Positions 16,350-25,152 of a DNA stretch of 64,000 nt are shown one piece after another. The DNA is from Streptomyces sp. SN-593 (GTDB lineage: Bacteria; Actinomycetota; Actinomycetes; Streptomycetales; Streptomycetaceae), in contig NZ_AP018365.1 of the NCBI RefSeq assembly GCF_016756395.1, positions 2,425,501-2,489,500 on the forward strand, in the 5' to 3' direction. A model generated the notes under the pieces. It worked only from the letters and a program-made list of their open reading frames with translations. It did no database searches and had not been told where the DNA came from. Position 1 is the first letter of the stretch. The number at the start of each line of letters is the position of its first letter. A program made the translations under genes and the position numbers.

Positions 16350-16815
16350 CACGCCCCCGAAGGGGCGGCCCCCGGACACCCGCGACCACCTGCCGGTGGA
16401 CGGCTGAGCGCGCCGTTCCCCGCGCCCCTGGGCACGCCCGGGTACACCCGGGGCACCCACGCCCCCGAAGGGGCGGCCCCCGGACACCCGCGGCCACCCG
16501 CCGGTGGACGGCTGAGCGCGCCGTTCCCCGCGCCCCTGGGGAACCTCGGGACTACCCGGGGCACCCACACGCCACCAAGGGGCACCTCGGGAACCCCCGC
16601 GACCACCCGCCGGTGCACGGCTGAGCGCGCCGTTCCCCGCGCCCCTGGGCACGCCCGGGTACACCCGGGGCGCTCACGCGCCCGAAGGGGCGGCCCCCAG
16701 AGCCCGCGACCACCCGCCGGTGGACGGCTGAGCGCGCCGTTCCCCGCGCCCCCGGGCACGCCCGGGGCACCCACGTCCCGCCGGTGGACGGCTGGGCGCG
16801 CCGTTCCCCCGCACC
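16350..16815. repeat. tandem ~105-bp intergenic repeat block
   Basis: About four full copies plus one partial copy of a ~100-108-bp unit lie head to tail. Each contains CCACCYGCCGGTGSACGGCT, then GAGCGCGCCGTTCCCCGCGC, and a palindromic GGGCACGCCCGGGTACACCC stretch. Units start near 16350, 16458, 16566, 16674 and 16773. Copies 1 and 2 also begin CCCCCGAAGGGGCGG, an inverted repeat. The CGTTCCCCGCGCCCC core is a motif I associate with Streptomyces intergenic regions; its reverse complement also occurs near 35165-35180. Confidence 0.85.
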
Positions 16816-16835
16816 CGCGGGGAGGGCCGGGGACG

Positions 16836-17057
16836 TCAGCCGCAGCAGCCGCCGCCGCAGCAGCCGCCTCCGCCGCCGGAGGCAGGAGTGGGGGAGGAAG
16901 AGGACGGGGCCGAGGTGGCGACGGAGACCGTGGAGAGGAGCTTGACCGTGTCGGCGTGGCCGCGGGGGCAGGGCGCGGGGGCGTCGGACTGGGACATGGG
17001 GCGGCGCATCTCGAAGGTGAAGCCGCACGCCTTGCAGCGGTACTCGTAACGGGGCAT
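16836..17057 (-). CDS. FmdB-family zinc-ribbon protein
   Basis: The 73-residue protein starts MPRYEYRCKACGFTFEMRRP, the classic FmdB zinc ribbon with its first CxxC. The second half of the ribbon is CPRGHADT, with a single Cys and a His. The tail is Ser-rich and ends GGGGGCCGGGCCG, a Gly/Cys cluster common in actinobacterial members. It is named from the formamidase regulator FmdB; the cellular role is unclear. Confidence 0.88.
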   Translation of the reverse strand: MPRYEYRCKACGFTFEMRRPMSQSDAPAPCPRGHADTVKLLSTVSVATSAPSSSSPTPASGGGGGCCGGGCCG

Positions 17058-17154
17058 GCCCTCAGGGTAGCCGGAGCCGCGGGAGCGATCGACGTTCATC
17101 CACAGGTAACCCGGGGGACGCCGACGGCCCGCGCGGGTGTGGCATCTTCCGGGC

Positions 17155-17715
17155 ATGGACACCGCCCCGCTCGACGCGCTGGAAGCGCTGTTCGGGGGCG
17201 CCGGCGCCGAGCGGGGCGCCGGCGGGGACCCCACCCGGGCCGGGCACCTGCTGCGGGCCGCGGCCCTCGCCGAGGCCGACGGCGCCCGGCCCGCGCTGGT
17301 CGCCGCCGCGCTGCTGCACGGCATCGACGCCCTCGACCGCGGGGAGCGCGCCGACGACCGGCGGGACCGTACGGGCGCGGACCGGCTCGCCGCGTGGTTC
17401 GGGCCCGACGTCACGGAGCCGGTACGGCTGCACGCGGCGGCCGGGCGCTACCTGTGCCGCGCCGAACCCGGCTACGCCGACCGGCTCCCCGCACCGGCGC
17501 TGCGCGCCCTCGCGCTCCAGGGCGGCCCGATGACGGTCGCGGAGGCGCGGGCGTACGAATCCGAGCCGTACGCCCGGGACGCGGTGACGCTGCGCCGCTG
17601 GGACGAGCGGGCGAGGGACCCGGCCGCCCGGGTGCCGCCCTTCGCCCACTACCGCCCGCTGCTGGCCGCACTGCTCACAGCCTCCGGGCCAGCGTCGTGC
17701 CGTCCGCGACCGTGA
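17155..17715 (+). CDS. HD-domain-like protein with altered metal ligands
   Basis: The 186-residue protein resembles the phosphonate-oxygenase-like HD family (PhnZ type): AAALAEADGARPALVAAALLHGID, then WFGPDVTEPVRLHAAAGRYLC, ALALQGGPMT and RRWDERARD. The family's LLHDIG metal site reads LLHGID here, so the HD aspartate is missing, and the following acidic/His ligands are not evident. It may be inactive or may bind one metal. It converges with the O-methyltransferase gene and overlaps its end by 41 bases. Confidence 0.7.
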   Translation: MDTAPLDALEALFGGAGAERGAGGDPTRAGHLLRAAALAEADGARPALVAAALLHGIDALDRGERADDRRDRTGADRLAAWFGPDVTEPVRLHAAAGRYLCRAEPGYADRLPAPALRALALQGGPMTVAEARAYESEPYARDAVTLRRWDERARDPAARVPPFAHYRPLLAALLTASGPASCRPRP

Positions 17716-18334
17716 GCAGCACGTCGTCCACCCGGTCGTCGGCCCGTACCCGGTCGTTGAACGCCCGGATCGCCGCCGCCCCGCCGCCCTTGCCGAGGTC
17801 GGTCACGTCGCCGTGGTACAGGGTGTTGTCGACCACGAGGAGGCCGCCGGACTTCATCCGCGGCACCAACTCCTCCCAGTAGTCGACGTACGAGCCCTTG
17901 TCGGCGTCGACGAACGCCAGGTCGATCCACGGGTCGCGCGGCAGCGCCCGCAGCGTCTCGATCGCGGGGGCGATCCGCAGGTCGACGCGGTCCGCGACCC
18001 CGGCGTCCGCCCAGGCGGCGCGCCCCAGCGCCGTCCACTCCTCCGAGACGTCGCAGGCGATCACCCGGCCGTCGGCCGGCAGCGCGGCGGCCATCGACAG
18101 CGTGGAGAAGCCGGTGAACGTGCCGACCTCCACGATCCGGCGGGCACCGGTGAGCCGGACCAGGAACGCCAGCAGGGGACCCTGCTCCTGGGCCGTCTGC
18201 AGCCCCGCGACCTCCGCGAACCGGCGGTGCGTGGCCTCCACCAGCGCGCGCTGCGCCGGGCTCAGCGGCGGGTTGTGCTCCAGCACGTACGCGTACAACT
18301 CCGGTGTGAGCAGGGGGTTCTTCGTCTCGTACAA
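17675..18334 (-). CDS. class I SAM-dependent O-methyltransferase (caffeoyl-CoA type)
   Basis: The 219-residue protein has the SAM motif VEVGTFTGFSTLSMA (about residues 70-84), the acidic IACDVSEEW, the metal-binding FVDADKGSYVDYWEEL, and LLVVDNTLYHG (metal ligand DN). These are hallmarks of cation-dependent O-methyltransferases acting on catechols or small alcohols. The native substrate is unknown. The ATG at 18334 begins a typical amphipathic N-terminal helix (LLTPELYAYVLEHN). Confidence 0.92.
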   Translation of the reverse strand: MYETKNPLLTPELYAYVLEHNPPLSPAQRALVEATHRRFAEVAGLQTAQEQGPLLAFLVRLTGARRIVEVGTFTGFSTLSMAAALPADGRVIACDVSEEWTALGRAAWADAGVADRVDLRIAPAIETLRALPRDPWIDLAFVDADKGSYVDYWEELVPRMKSGGLLVVDNTLYHGDVTDLGKGGGAAAIRAFNDRVRADDRVDDVLLTVADGTTLARRL

Positions 18335-18431
18335 CGGTCTTCTCCACTCGACGCTGCGAAGCTCCGCCCCGGCCCGACCCGACCGGGTGCTGCCGGGTCC
18401 GGACGGGGCCGGCCTGACCTAGGCTGACCGG

Positions 18432-19067
18432 ATGCTCGTCGATGACGTGGTCGCCATGGTGCCCAGCATTCCAGGTCGCAGGGTGCTGCTCGGGTTGGCG
18501 GGTCCGCCGGCCGCCGGGAAGTCGACGCTCGCGCGGCGGCTGGTCGACGGCGTCAACGACCGGCTCGGCGCGGAAACGGCGGCGTACGTGCCGCTGGACG
18601 GCTTCCACCTGTCCAACGCCCAGTTGGACCGGCTCGGGCTGCGCGGGCGCAAGGGCGCCCCGGAGACCTTCGACGTCGACGGCTACCTGCACCTGCTGCG
18701 CCGCCTGCGCGCCACACCCCGTGAACGGCCGGTCTACGCGCCCGCGTTCGACCGGCGGCTGGAGGAGCCGGTCGCCGCCGGGCTGGTGGTCCCCGTCGCC
18801 GCGCGGCTCGTCGTGACCGAGGGGAACTACCTGGCCGACGACCAGGCCGGCTGGTGCGAGGTCCGCGACCTGCTCGACGGCCTCTGGTACGTGGACACGC
18901 CCCGGACGCTGCGGGAGCGCAGGCTGCTGGACCGGCACGTGAGCGGCGGGCGCTCCCAGGAGGAGGCGGTCGCGTTCATCGGCGACAGCGAGCGGCCCAA
19001 CGCCCGCCGGGCCGAGTCCGGCCGGGTCCACTGCTCCCGGGTCGTGGCCGCGGAGGGCGGCGCCTGA
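18432..19067 (+). CDS. PanK/uridine-kinase-like nucleoside or sugar kinase
   Basis: The 211-residue P-loop kinase has Walker A GPPAAGKST (about residues 24-32), the substrate motif LDGFHLSNAQL, a lid region RGRKGAPETFDVDGYL, and VVTEGNYLADD. This is the FrcK/YegT-like branch of the uridine kinase-PanK superfamily, whose members phosphorylate nucleosides or sugars. The exact substrate is unassigned. It is divergent from the O-methyltransferase. Confidence 0.88.
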   Translation: MLVDDVVAMVPSIPGRRVLLGLAGPPAAGKSTLARRLVDGVNDRLGAETAAYVPLDGFHLSNAQLDRLGLRGRKGAPETFDVDGYLHLLRRLRATPRERPVYAPAFDRRLEEPVAAGLVVPVAARLVVTEGNYLADDQAGWCEVRDLLDGLWYVDTPRTLRERRLLDRHVSGGRSQEEAVAFIGDSERPNARRAESGRVHCSRVVAAEGGA

Positions 19068-19130
19068 CCCGGCGCCGAGCACCTCCACACCTCGTCATCC
19101 GGACACCCGGACACCCGGGAGAAAATCTCA

Positions 19131-19165
19131 TGGTCCCTACATGTATCCATGCTAGGGTGCATGCA
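19131..19165 (+). promoter_or_regulatory. leaderless-type promoter and TGCATGCA palindrome
   Basis: A TAGGGT -10 box at 19153-19158 ends six bases before the ATG at 19165, the spacing of leaderless Streptomyces genes. A possible -35 (TGGTCC, 19131-19136) lies 16 bases upstream. No Shine-Dalgarno sequence precedes the ATG. The palindrome TGCATGCA (19158-19165) overlaps the predicted start point and could be a GntR half-operator. Confidence 0.55.
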
Positions 19166-19887
19166 TGGATAACCGCCTTCCCGGCGACGCCCTCGCCGCC
19201 GCCCCCGACAGCGGCTCCAGCGCCGCGGGCGGCCGGCCCCGGCCCGCCTCGGCGGCCGAGCGGGCGTACACCGACACCAAGGAGCGCATCCTCGCCGGCG
19301 ACCTGCCCGGCGGCAGCCTGATCAGCGAGGTCGAGGTCGCCGACCGGATCGGCCTGAGCCGCACCCCGGTGCGGGCGGCCTTCCTGCGCCTGGAGGGCGA
19401 GGAGTTGCTGCGGCTGATCCCCAAGCGGGGCGCGGTCGTGGTACCGGTCCCGCCCCACGAAGCGGCCAACGTGCTGGAGGTGCGCGAGGCCCTGGAGTGC
19501 GCGGCGGTGCGCCGGCTGCTGGCGGCGGACGACGAACGGCTCGCCGGCGCGGTGGCGCTGCTCCGCGGCCGCCTCGACGCGCAGGCGGCGCCCGCCCGGG
19601 ACCTGGACGTCGACGCGTTCACCCGCCTCGACCAGGCGTTCCACCTGGCGATCGTCGCCGCCTCCGGCAACACCCTCGCCGAACGCTTCTACGCCTCCCT
19701 CGGCGACCGGCAGCGGCGGATGGCCGTGCACGCGCTGCGGCCCCGCCCGGACCGGCTGAGCGTGCTCGCCCGGGAGCACGAGGCGCTGGTGCGCCACATC
19801 GCCGCCCGCGACGAGGCCGCCTTCGCCGCCGCGCTGCGCCGCCATCTCGACGGCACCCACCGCGCCCTCGACGGCGACCCCCGCTGA
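19165..19887 (+). CDS. GntR-family regulator, FadR/FCD type
   Basis: The 240-residue protein has an N-terminal winged helix (about residues 38-100: YTDTKERILAGDLPGGSLIS, EVEVADRIGLSRTPVRAAFLRLEGEELL) and a C-terminal all-helical FCD domain. Expected metal/ligand-binding residues are in LDQAFHLAIVAASGN and EHEALVRHIAARD, with the final His in RRHLDGTH. It precedes an MFS transporter gene by 326 bases and probably controls it. The ligand is probably a carboxylate. Confidence 0.9.
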   Translation: MDNRLPGDALAAAPDSGSSAAGGRPRPASAAERAYTDTKERILAGDLPGGSLISEVEVADRIGLSRTPVRAAFLRLEGEELLRLIPKRGAVVVPVPPHEAANVLEVREALECAAVRRLLAADDERLAGAVALLRGRLDAQAAPARDLDVDAFTRLDQAFHLAIVAASGNTLAERFYASLGDRQRRMAVHALRPRPDRLSVLAREHEALVRHIAARDEAAFAAALRRHLDGTHRALDGDPR

Positions 19888-20213
19888 CCGTGCGAGCCGC
19901 TCCGCCGCCGCCCCGCTGACCGCGCCACGCCCCCACCACGCCCACCCGCCACCGGCCGATCGCCCCCGCGCAAGCCCCCGCCACCGAACACCGACGCTCC
20001 GTGCCCACCCGCCACCCGCCACCCGCCACCGATCCTCCGCGCCCCCGTCGCGCGGCCTCGTACCCCGCCGACGGCGCCCCCGACGGCGCCCCCTGACCCG
20101 GGCAGCGGCGACCACCGCCGCTCGGGCCCGCCCGCCCACCCCACACCCCCGGCCGTAGAGCCCGCGGTGCCCGTCCCTCCCCCGGGTTCCGCGGCGCGGA
20201 AAGGACAACCCAG
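19888..20213. other. intergenic, C-rich low-complexity stretch
   Basis: This region between the GntR gene and the MFS gene holds runs of CACCCGCCAC repeats (about 20007-20030) and the duplication GACGGCGCCCC. No gene or clear promoter was seen. The MFS ribosome-binding site (GGAAAGGACA) is at its right end. Confidence 0.4.
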
Positions 20214-21572
20214 GTGACCGCCCCCGCCGCCGGCCCCGTCTCCCCCGACGCCGTCTCCCCCGGCCCCGTCTCCCCCGACGCCACCCTCGACACCTCCCCC
20301 GCCGTGTCCGCGGCCCGCCCCCTGGACGGCTCCGGGGGCGCCGGCCGGCCGGCCGGCTGGCGGCAGGCCGCCGCCGGGCTGGTCGCGTGCGGCTGGGGAG
20401 GCAACCAGTTCACCCCGCTGCTGCTGATGTACCGGCGTACCGACGGCTACTCGACGGTGACCGTCGACGCGCTGCTCGGCGCGTACGTCGTCGGCCTCAT
20501 CCCCGGCCTGCTGATCGGCGGGCCGCTCTCCGACCGCCTGGGGCGCCGGCCGCTGATGATCGCCGGCACCGCGGTCTCACTGCTGGCCAGCGCGGTCCTC
20601 GCGGCCGGCTCGCTGGGGCTCGTCCCACTCGTCGCGGGGCGGCTGCTGACCGGCGCCGCCGTCGGGATCGCGATGGCCGTGGGGTCGAGCTGGGTGAAGG
20701 AGCTCTCGCAGGGACCCCACGACCCGGGCGCCGACCCCGGTGCCGGCGCCCGGCGCAGCTCGCTGGCGCTCACCGCGGGGTTCGGGATCGGCCCCGGCGT
20801 GGCGGGCGCGCTCGCCCAGTGGGGGCCGTGGCCCACCGCACTGCCCTACCTGGTGCACGTCGCCGTCGGGGCCGTCCTGCTCGCGGTCATGCTCCGGGCT
20901 CCCGAGACGCGGCAGCGGACGGGGGCGCCCGGCGGACTGCTGGCCGACCTGAAGGTCCCGGCCGCCGGGCACCGCCGCTTCCTGCGGGTCGTCCTGCCCC
21001 TGGCCCCCTGGGTGTTCGGGTCCGCGGGCATCGCGTACGCCGTGACGCCCCAGCTCGTGGACGCGCGGGTGGGGCACTGGGGTCTGGCGTACGCCACCGC
21101 GCTGACGGTACTGACGCTGGGCACGGGCGCCCTCGTGCAGCCCTTCGCCAAGCGGCTGGGCGCGCGCTCGACGGTACTGGCGATGTCGGCCGCCATGGTG
21201 CTGATGGCGCTGGGCATGGCCGTGTGCGCGCTGGACGCCGGGACCCGCTCACCGTGGCTGGCGCCGGTCGGCGCGCTGGTGCTGGGCGCGGGCTACGGCA
21301 TCGCGATCGTCTCCGGGCTGGTGGAGATCCAGCGCATCGCCCGCCCCGACGACCTGGCCGGGCTCACCGGCGTGTACTACGCGGCCGCCTACGCGGGCTT
21401 CCTGCTGCCGACCGTGCTCGCGGCCGCCTCCTCGGTGGTCGGCTACCCCGCGATGCTCCTCGCGCTGGCGGTGCTCGCGGTCGGCTGCCTCGCGGTCATC
21501 CTCGCCAACTCCCGGACCGGCCCGGGCGAGCCGGCCGCGCCCGGGACTGCGCCGGTCCGGCGGGCGGGCTGA
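20214..21572 (+). CDS. MFS transporter
   Basis: The 452-residue protein has about twelve hydrophobic helices, after a ~50-residue Pro/Ser/Val-rich leader with repeats of VSPDAVSPGPVSPDA. The cytoplasmic loop 2-3 motif GPLSDRLGRRPLMIAG is the MFS signature. The family exports or imports small molecules by proton coupling; drug/efflux-type is likely. GTG is used as start after a GGAAAGGACA box. Confidence 0.9.
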   Translation: MTAPAAGPVSPDAVSPGPVSPDATLDTSPAVSAARPLDGSGGAGRPAGWRQAAAGLVACGWGGNQFTPLLLMYRRTDGYSTVTVDALLGAYVVGLIPGLLIGGPLSDRLGRRPLMIAGTAVSLLASAVLAAGSLGLVPLVAGRLLTGAAVGIAMAVGSSWVKELSQGPHDPGADPGAGARRSSLALTAGFGIGPGVAGALAQWGPWPTALPYLVHVAVGAVLLAVMLRAPETRQRTGAPGGLLADLKVPAAGHRRFLRVVLPLAPWVFGSAGIAYAVTPQLVDARVGHWGLAYATALTVLTLGTGALVQPFAKRLGARSTVLAMSAAMVLMALGMAVCALDAGTRSPWLAPVGALVLGAGYGIAIVSGLVEIQRIARPDDLAGLTGVYYAAAYAGFLLPTVLAAASSVVGYPAMLLALAVLAVGCLAVILANSRTGPGEPAAPGTAPVRRAG

Positions 21573-21596
21573 GCCGCGCCGCCGGACCGGGGGCCG

Positions 21597-22430
21597 TCAC
21601 CGCTCCAGCCGCTCCAGCACACGGCGGACGATCTCCTCGCCCGCGGCCACCCCGGCGGTGGGCAGCGCGGTGACGTGCGGCGCGGTCCACCGGGCGTCGG
21701 CCAGCTCACCGTGGCCGGGCGTCCAGCCGGCGTCGGCGGCGAGCAGCAGGTCGGCGTCGAGCAGTGAGTCCCCGGCGGCGAGCACCTGCTCGGCGCCGGT
21801 GCGCCGGACCACCTCGGCGAGCGCCGCGGACTTGCTGAGCGGCCTGGGCACCGCGTAGACCTTGCGGCCCTGGAGCGAGACGGTCCAGCCGCGCGTGTCG
21901 GCCCAGCCGGCGAGTTCCTCGACCCAGCCGGCCGGCAGCCGTTCGCGCTCGACCACGAGGTAGGCGAACAGGTCCTCGGCGATCCGCTCCTTGCGCAGCC
22001 ACTCCGGGTCCGCGGTGGCGGCCAGGTGCGCGCGCACCTCGGCGAGCGGCGCGCAGCCGTCGGCGAGCCTGCGCCGCATCTCGTCGTGCCAGTCGTGGTC
22101 GGTGCGCCCGTCGACCAGCAGGTGGCCGCCGTTCGCGCAGATCGCGTACCGCGGCACCCGCCCGGGCAGCCTGATCCGCCGGTACTGCTTGCGGGTGCGG
22201 GTGGTGGCGGGCACGAACCGCGCGGTGTCGGCGAGTTCGACCAGCAGCCGCCCGGCGGTCTCGGTGAGGTAGGACAGCGGCCTGGCCTCGTGGACCTCGA
22301 CGCACAGCAGCCGGGGCGCGTGCTCGTCGGGCATGGTCAGGCCCAGCGCGGCGGCGGAGTAGACCAGGGTCCGGTCGAGGTCGCTGGCGACCACGGTGCG
22401 GTGGTGCGTCGGCATCGGCACGCGGCTCAC
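21597..22430 (-). CDS. HAD-family hydrolase of the Ter locus
   Basis: The ~277-residue protein begins RTVVASDLDRTLVYSAAALG, with HAD motif I DLDRT. It carries TTRTRKQYRRI (motif II threonine), the Lys in RPLSKSAALAEVV, and AAGDSLLDADLLLAAD (motif IV). This is a Cof-like phosphatase. It is the last gene of a four-gene minus-strand operon: its GTG at 22430 overlaps the preceding stop (GTGA), with an ATG at 22415 as alternative. Its place with StiP and phosphoribosyltransferase domains matches the TerCD-associated biosynthetic modules described in comparative genomics. Confidence 0.88.
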   Translation of the reverse strand: MSRVPMPTHHRTVVASDLDRTLVYSAAALGLTMPDEHAPRLLCVEVHEARPLSYLTETAGRLLVELADTARFVPATTRTRKQYRRIRLPGRVPRYAICANGGHLLVDGRTDHDWHDEMRRRLADGCAPLAEVRAHLAATADPEWLRKERIAEDLFAYLVVERERLPAGWVEELAGWADTRGWTVSLQGRKVYAVPRPLSKSAALAEVVRRTGAEQVLAAGDSLLDADLLLAADAGWTPGHGELADARWTAPHVTALPTAGVAAGEEIVRRVLERLER

Positions 22431-25111
22431 TTCGCGGCCACCGCCTTGCCGTCGCCCCCGGTGGCGCCGCGGGTGTAGCGCGGGTGGATCAGGCCCACGC
22501 AGGTGTACGGCAGGCCGTCCACCTCCTCGACGGGCACGCCGCGCTGGGCGGCGAGCAGGCGTACGTGGTCCAGGTCGGCGCCCGCGCCGCGCTGGGCGAG
22601 GATCTTCCACGGCACCCGGCGCAGCAGCACCCGGGTGGTCTCGCCGACGCCGGGCTTGACCAGGTTGACGTCGCCGATGCCGTACTCCTCGCTGATCCGC
22701 TCGACGGCGGCCCAGCCGGCCCACGTCGGGCGGCGGTCCCGCGCGCGCAGCGCCTTGACGTCCTCGGCGACACCGCCGGCGACCGCGTCGAAGGCGGCGG
22801 CGACGGTGTCGAGGAAGAGCCCGGAGACGTCGGCGCCGAGCAGTTCGCGGTAGAACTTCGCGCCGTGGAAGTCGTCCGGGCCGATCAGCCCGTCCCGCAG
22901 CACCGTGCGGGAGACGAGGCCGGAGACGGTGGAGTTGAGGCAGGCGGAGGGGATGAGGAAGTCGTCGCGGGTGCCGTAGGTGCGCACGCAGCCGCCGGGG
23001 TCGGCGAGGACCGCGATCTCCGGGTCGAAGCCCCGGCCGGCGCCGCGACCGGAGGCGGCGGCGAAGTCGGCCACCGCGGCGGCGAGTTCGCGGGTGATCG
23101 CGCCCTTCCCGGTCCAGCCGTCGACGAACACCGCGTCGGCCGGGTCGTGGTGGGCGGCCAGCCAGCGCAGCGCGTTGGCGTCGATGCCGCGGCCGCGGAC
23201 GATGGAGACCGCGTAGTGCGGCAGCCTCAGCCCGTGCGCGTGCTGGGCCCAGCGGCGCATCAGCACGCCGACGGGGGTGCCGGCGCGGGCCAGCGAGACC
23301 AGTACGGCGTCCGGGCCGCGCTCGGCGAGCACGAGTTCGGTGACGGTGCCGACCGCGCGGGCGATCCGCGCCGCCGAGGAGTCCAGCGCGGCGCGGAACA
23401 GCTCCTGGTACTCCGCGCTGGGCTGGTACTCCACCGGCAGCGACTCGGCGTAGTGCGCGCCGCCGCTCTGGATGGCCTCCTCGCGCTCCTCGACGGGCGC
23501 CTCCAGCTCCACGCCGGAGAGGTCCTTGAGCAGCCAGCCCACCTCCTCGGGCGCGTAGGAGGAGAACTCCGGCCCGCGCAGCGGCTCGGCGAGCCCGCCG
23601 GTCCCGCCGGCGGCCGGCGCGGTCGATCCGTGGGTGCCGCTGCCGGACGCGGTGCCGGTGCCGCTTCCGGGGTCGGTGCCGGGAGCGGCGGTCCGGTCGG
23701 TCGAACCTGCCTCGTCGGTCGTGCTGTTCATCGGTTGCGGGGTTCCGTTCGGTCGGTAGGACGGCACCACCGCGAGCAGTACCGAGTCGGTGGCGGCGGA
23801 GAGCCGGTCCAGCAGGCCGCCGGGCGCGTGCAGGGCAGCGGTGTCCCCGACGGAGTCCACCACGCAGACCACCGCGTCGAACCCGCGCACGTTGTACGCG
23901 TACCGGTCCGGGCTGCCGCCGTCCGTCGGGTCGTCGTGGGCGGGGAAGGCGATCCGGTGGCGTATGGCGTACCCCGGGTCGTCGACGGCCAGTACCGGGG
24001 AGCGGGTGGTGGTGGAGTAGCGGACGGCGGCCGGGGCGCGGCCGGGTGGCGCGGCGCCCGCCCGCGCCTCCAGCGCGCTCTGAAGCGCCCCGGCCAGCCG
24101 CAGCGGCGCGTACATCAGCTCCTCGTTGCCCAGGACCAGGACGCGGCCGGCGGCCGGCGGCAGCGCGTCGGCGAGCCGTTCGCCCATCGCGGGCAGCGCC
24201 TGCGCCAGCCGAGCGGCGTGGTCGGCCCGGAAGCCGTGCCGCCCGCCGTCGGGCAGGTCCGCGGGCCAGTCCAGCGGCACCCGGCGCACCCGGCCGGAGA
24301 CCTCGGCGGAGCCGCCGGACCCCGTGGACACCGCGGACCCGGCGGGCGCGACGGACCCCGTGGCCACCGCGGACCCCGCGGACGCGACGGGCTCCCTGTC
24401 CGCCGCGCTGTGGGCCGCGACCAGGGCCTGCCCCTTGCCGAGCACCCCCTCGGGCAGGCCGACCGTCCCGGTGGCGTGGGCCACCACGTCGACGCGGGCG
24501 GGCAGTCCGGCGGCGAAGGCGGTCAGCGCGTCGCGGTCGGCGGCCGGGCGCATGTCGGTGAGGGCCACCACGACGTAGTGCTCGCGCGGGTGCAGGGCGT
24601 GCAGGGCCGCGATGGTGTTGCGGATGGTGCGGCCGGTGGAGAACTCGTCGTCGACCAGTACGAGCGGGCCGGGGCGGGCCAGCAGGTCGGCCTCCTCGGG
24701 CAGCAGCAGGTGGGAGGTGGCGTGGCTGTGCTCCTCTTCGAACCCGCCGTGCGGGGTCGTGCCGGGCACCGCGCGGCGGGTGGAGTGCAGGTAGGGCGCG
24801 AAGCCGATGCCGTCGGCGACCGCGTGGCCCAGCCCGGTGGCGGTCTCGGCGTACCCGAGCACGACCGCGCGCGCCGCCTCGACGTCCCCCAGCAGCTCCC
24901 GCACCCGCGCGCCGAGCGCGAGGGCGAGGCCGTAGACGGTGCGGGGGTCCTGCGGGACGTGCTTGCCGAGCACGTTCGAGACGAGCAGGTGGGCCCGCTT
25001 GGGGTTGCGCCGCAACGCCAGGCCGACCAGGTCGGTCAGGCGGTCGCCGTGCAGGGTGACGCCGAGGCGGTCGGCGACCCACTGCCCGGTCCAGGGCGCG
25101 TTCGTTGGCAT
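22427..25111 (-). CDS. phosphoribosyltransferase-TRSP protein in frame with StiP-type protein
   Basis: One open frame of ~894 codons joins two proteins that are normally separate. Residues 1-460 are a type I phosphoribosyltransferase-like domain (LVLVDDEFSTGRTIRNTIAALHAL, the PRPP loop) plus a C-terminal TRSP-like domain (VLVLGNEELMYAPLRLA ... YRPN). The rest (from ATG 23731, MNSTTDEAG...) is a StiP-family domain, annotated elsewhere as a cysteine protease and tellurite-associated (FSSYAPEEVGWLLKDL, VSLARAGTPVGVLMRRW, FVDGWTGKGAI). No stop separates them. Removing one C from the CCCC run at 23739-23742 would create an ATGA overlap, so a frameshift is possible. The start at 25111 has AAAGGAC upstream. 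Confidence 0.75.
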   Translation of the reverse strand: MPTNAPWTGQWVADRLGVTLHGDRLTDLVGLALRRNPKRAHLLVSNVLGKHVPQDPRTVYGLALALGARVRELLGDVEAARAVVLGYAETATGLGHAVADGIGFAPYLHSTRRAVPGTTPHGGFEEEHSHATSHLLLPEEADLLARPGPLVLVDDEFSTGRTIRNTIAALHALHPREHYVVVALTDMRPAADRDALTAFAAGLPARVDVVAHATGTVGLPEGVLGKGQALVAAHSAADREPVASAGSAVATGSVAPAGSAVSTGSGGSAEVSGRVRRVPLDWPADLPDGGRHGFRADHAARLAQALPAMGERLADALPPAAGRVLVLGNEELMYAPLRLAGALQSALEARAGAAPPGRAPAAVRYSTTTRSPVLAVDDPGYAIRHRIAFPAHDDPTDGGSPDRYAYNVRGFDAVVCVVDSVGDTAALHAPGGLLDRLSAATDSVLLAVVPSYRPNGTPQPMNSTTDEAGSTDRTAAPGTDPGSGTGTASGSGTHGSTAPAAGGTGGLAEPLRGPEFSSYAPEEVGWLLKDLSGVELEAPVEEREEAIQSGGAHYAESLPVEYQPSAEYQELFRAALDSSAARIARAVGTVTELVLAERGPDAVLVSLARAGTPVGVLMRRWAQHAHGLRLPHYAVSIVRGRGIDANALRWLAAHHDPADAVFVDGWTGKGAITRELAAAVADFAAASGRGAGRGFDPEIAVLADPGGCVRTYGTRDDFLIPSACLNSTVSGLVSRTVLRDGLIGPDDFHGAKFYRELLGADVSGLFLDTVAAAFDAVAGGVAEDVKALRARDRRPTWAGWAAVERISEEYGIGDVNLVKPGVGETTRVLLRRVPWKILAQRGAGADLDHVRLLAAQRGVPVEEVDGLPYTCVGLIHPRYTRGATGGDGKAVAAK

Positions 25112-25152
25112 CAGGCGGATGTCCTTTGCGTGCGGGAAAGGCAGGGCGCCGG

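Noticed and set aside
16350..16815. CRISPR array
   Set aside because: Units are ~105 bp, contiguous and without unique spacers, and no cas genes are near.
24046..24561. plus-strand Arg/Pro ORF in the Ter locus
   Set aside because: Composition is the reverse-strand image of the phosphoribosyltransferase gene; no motif.
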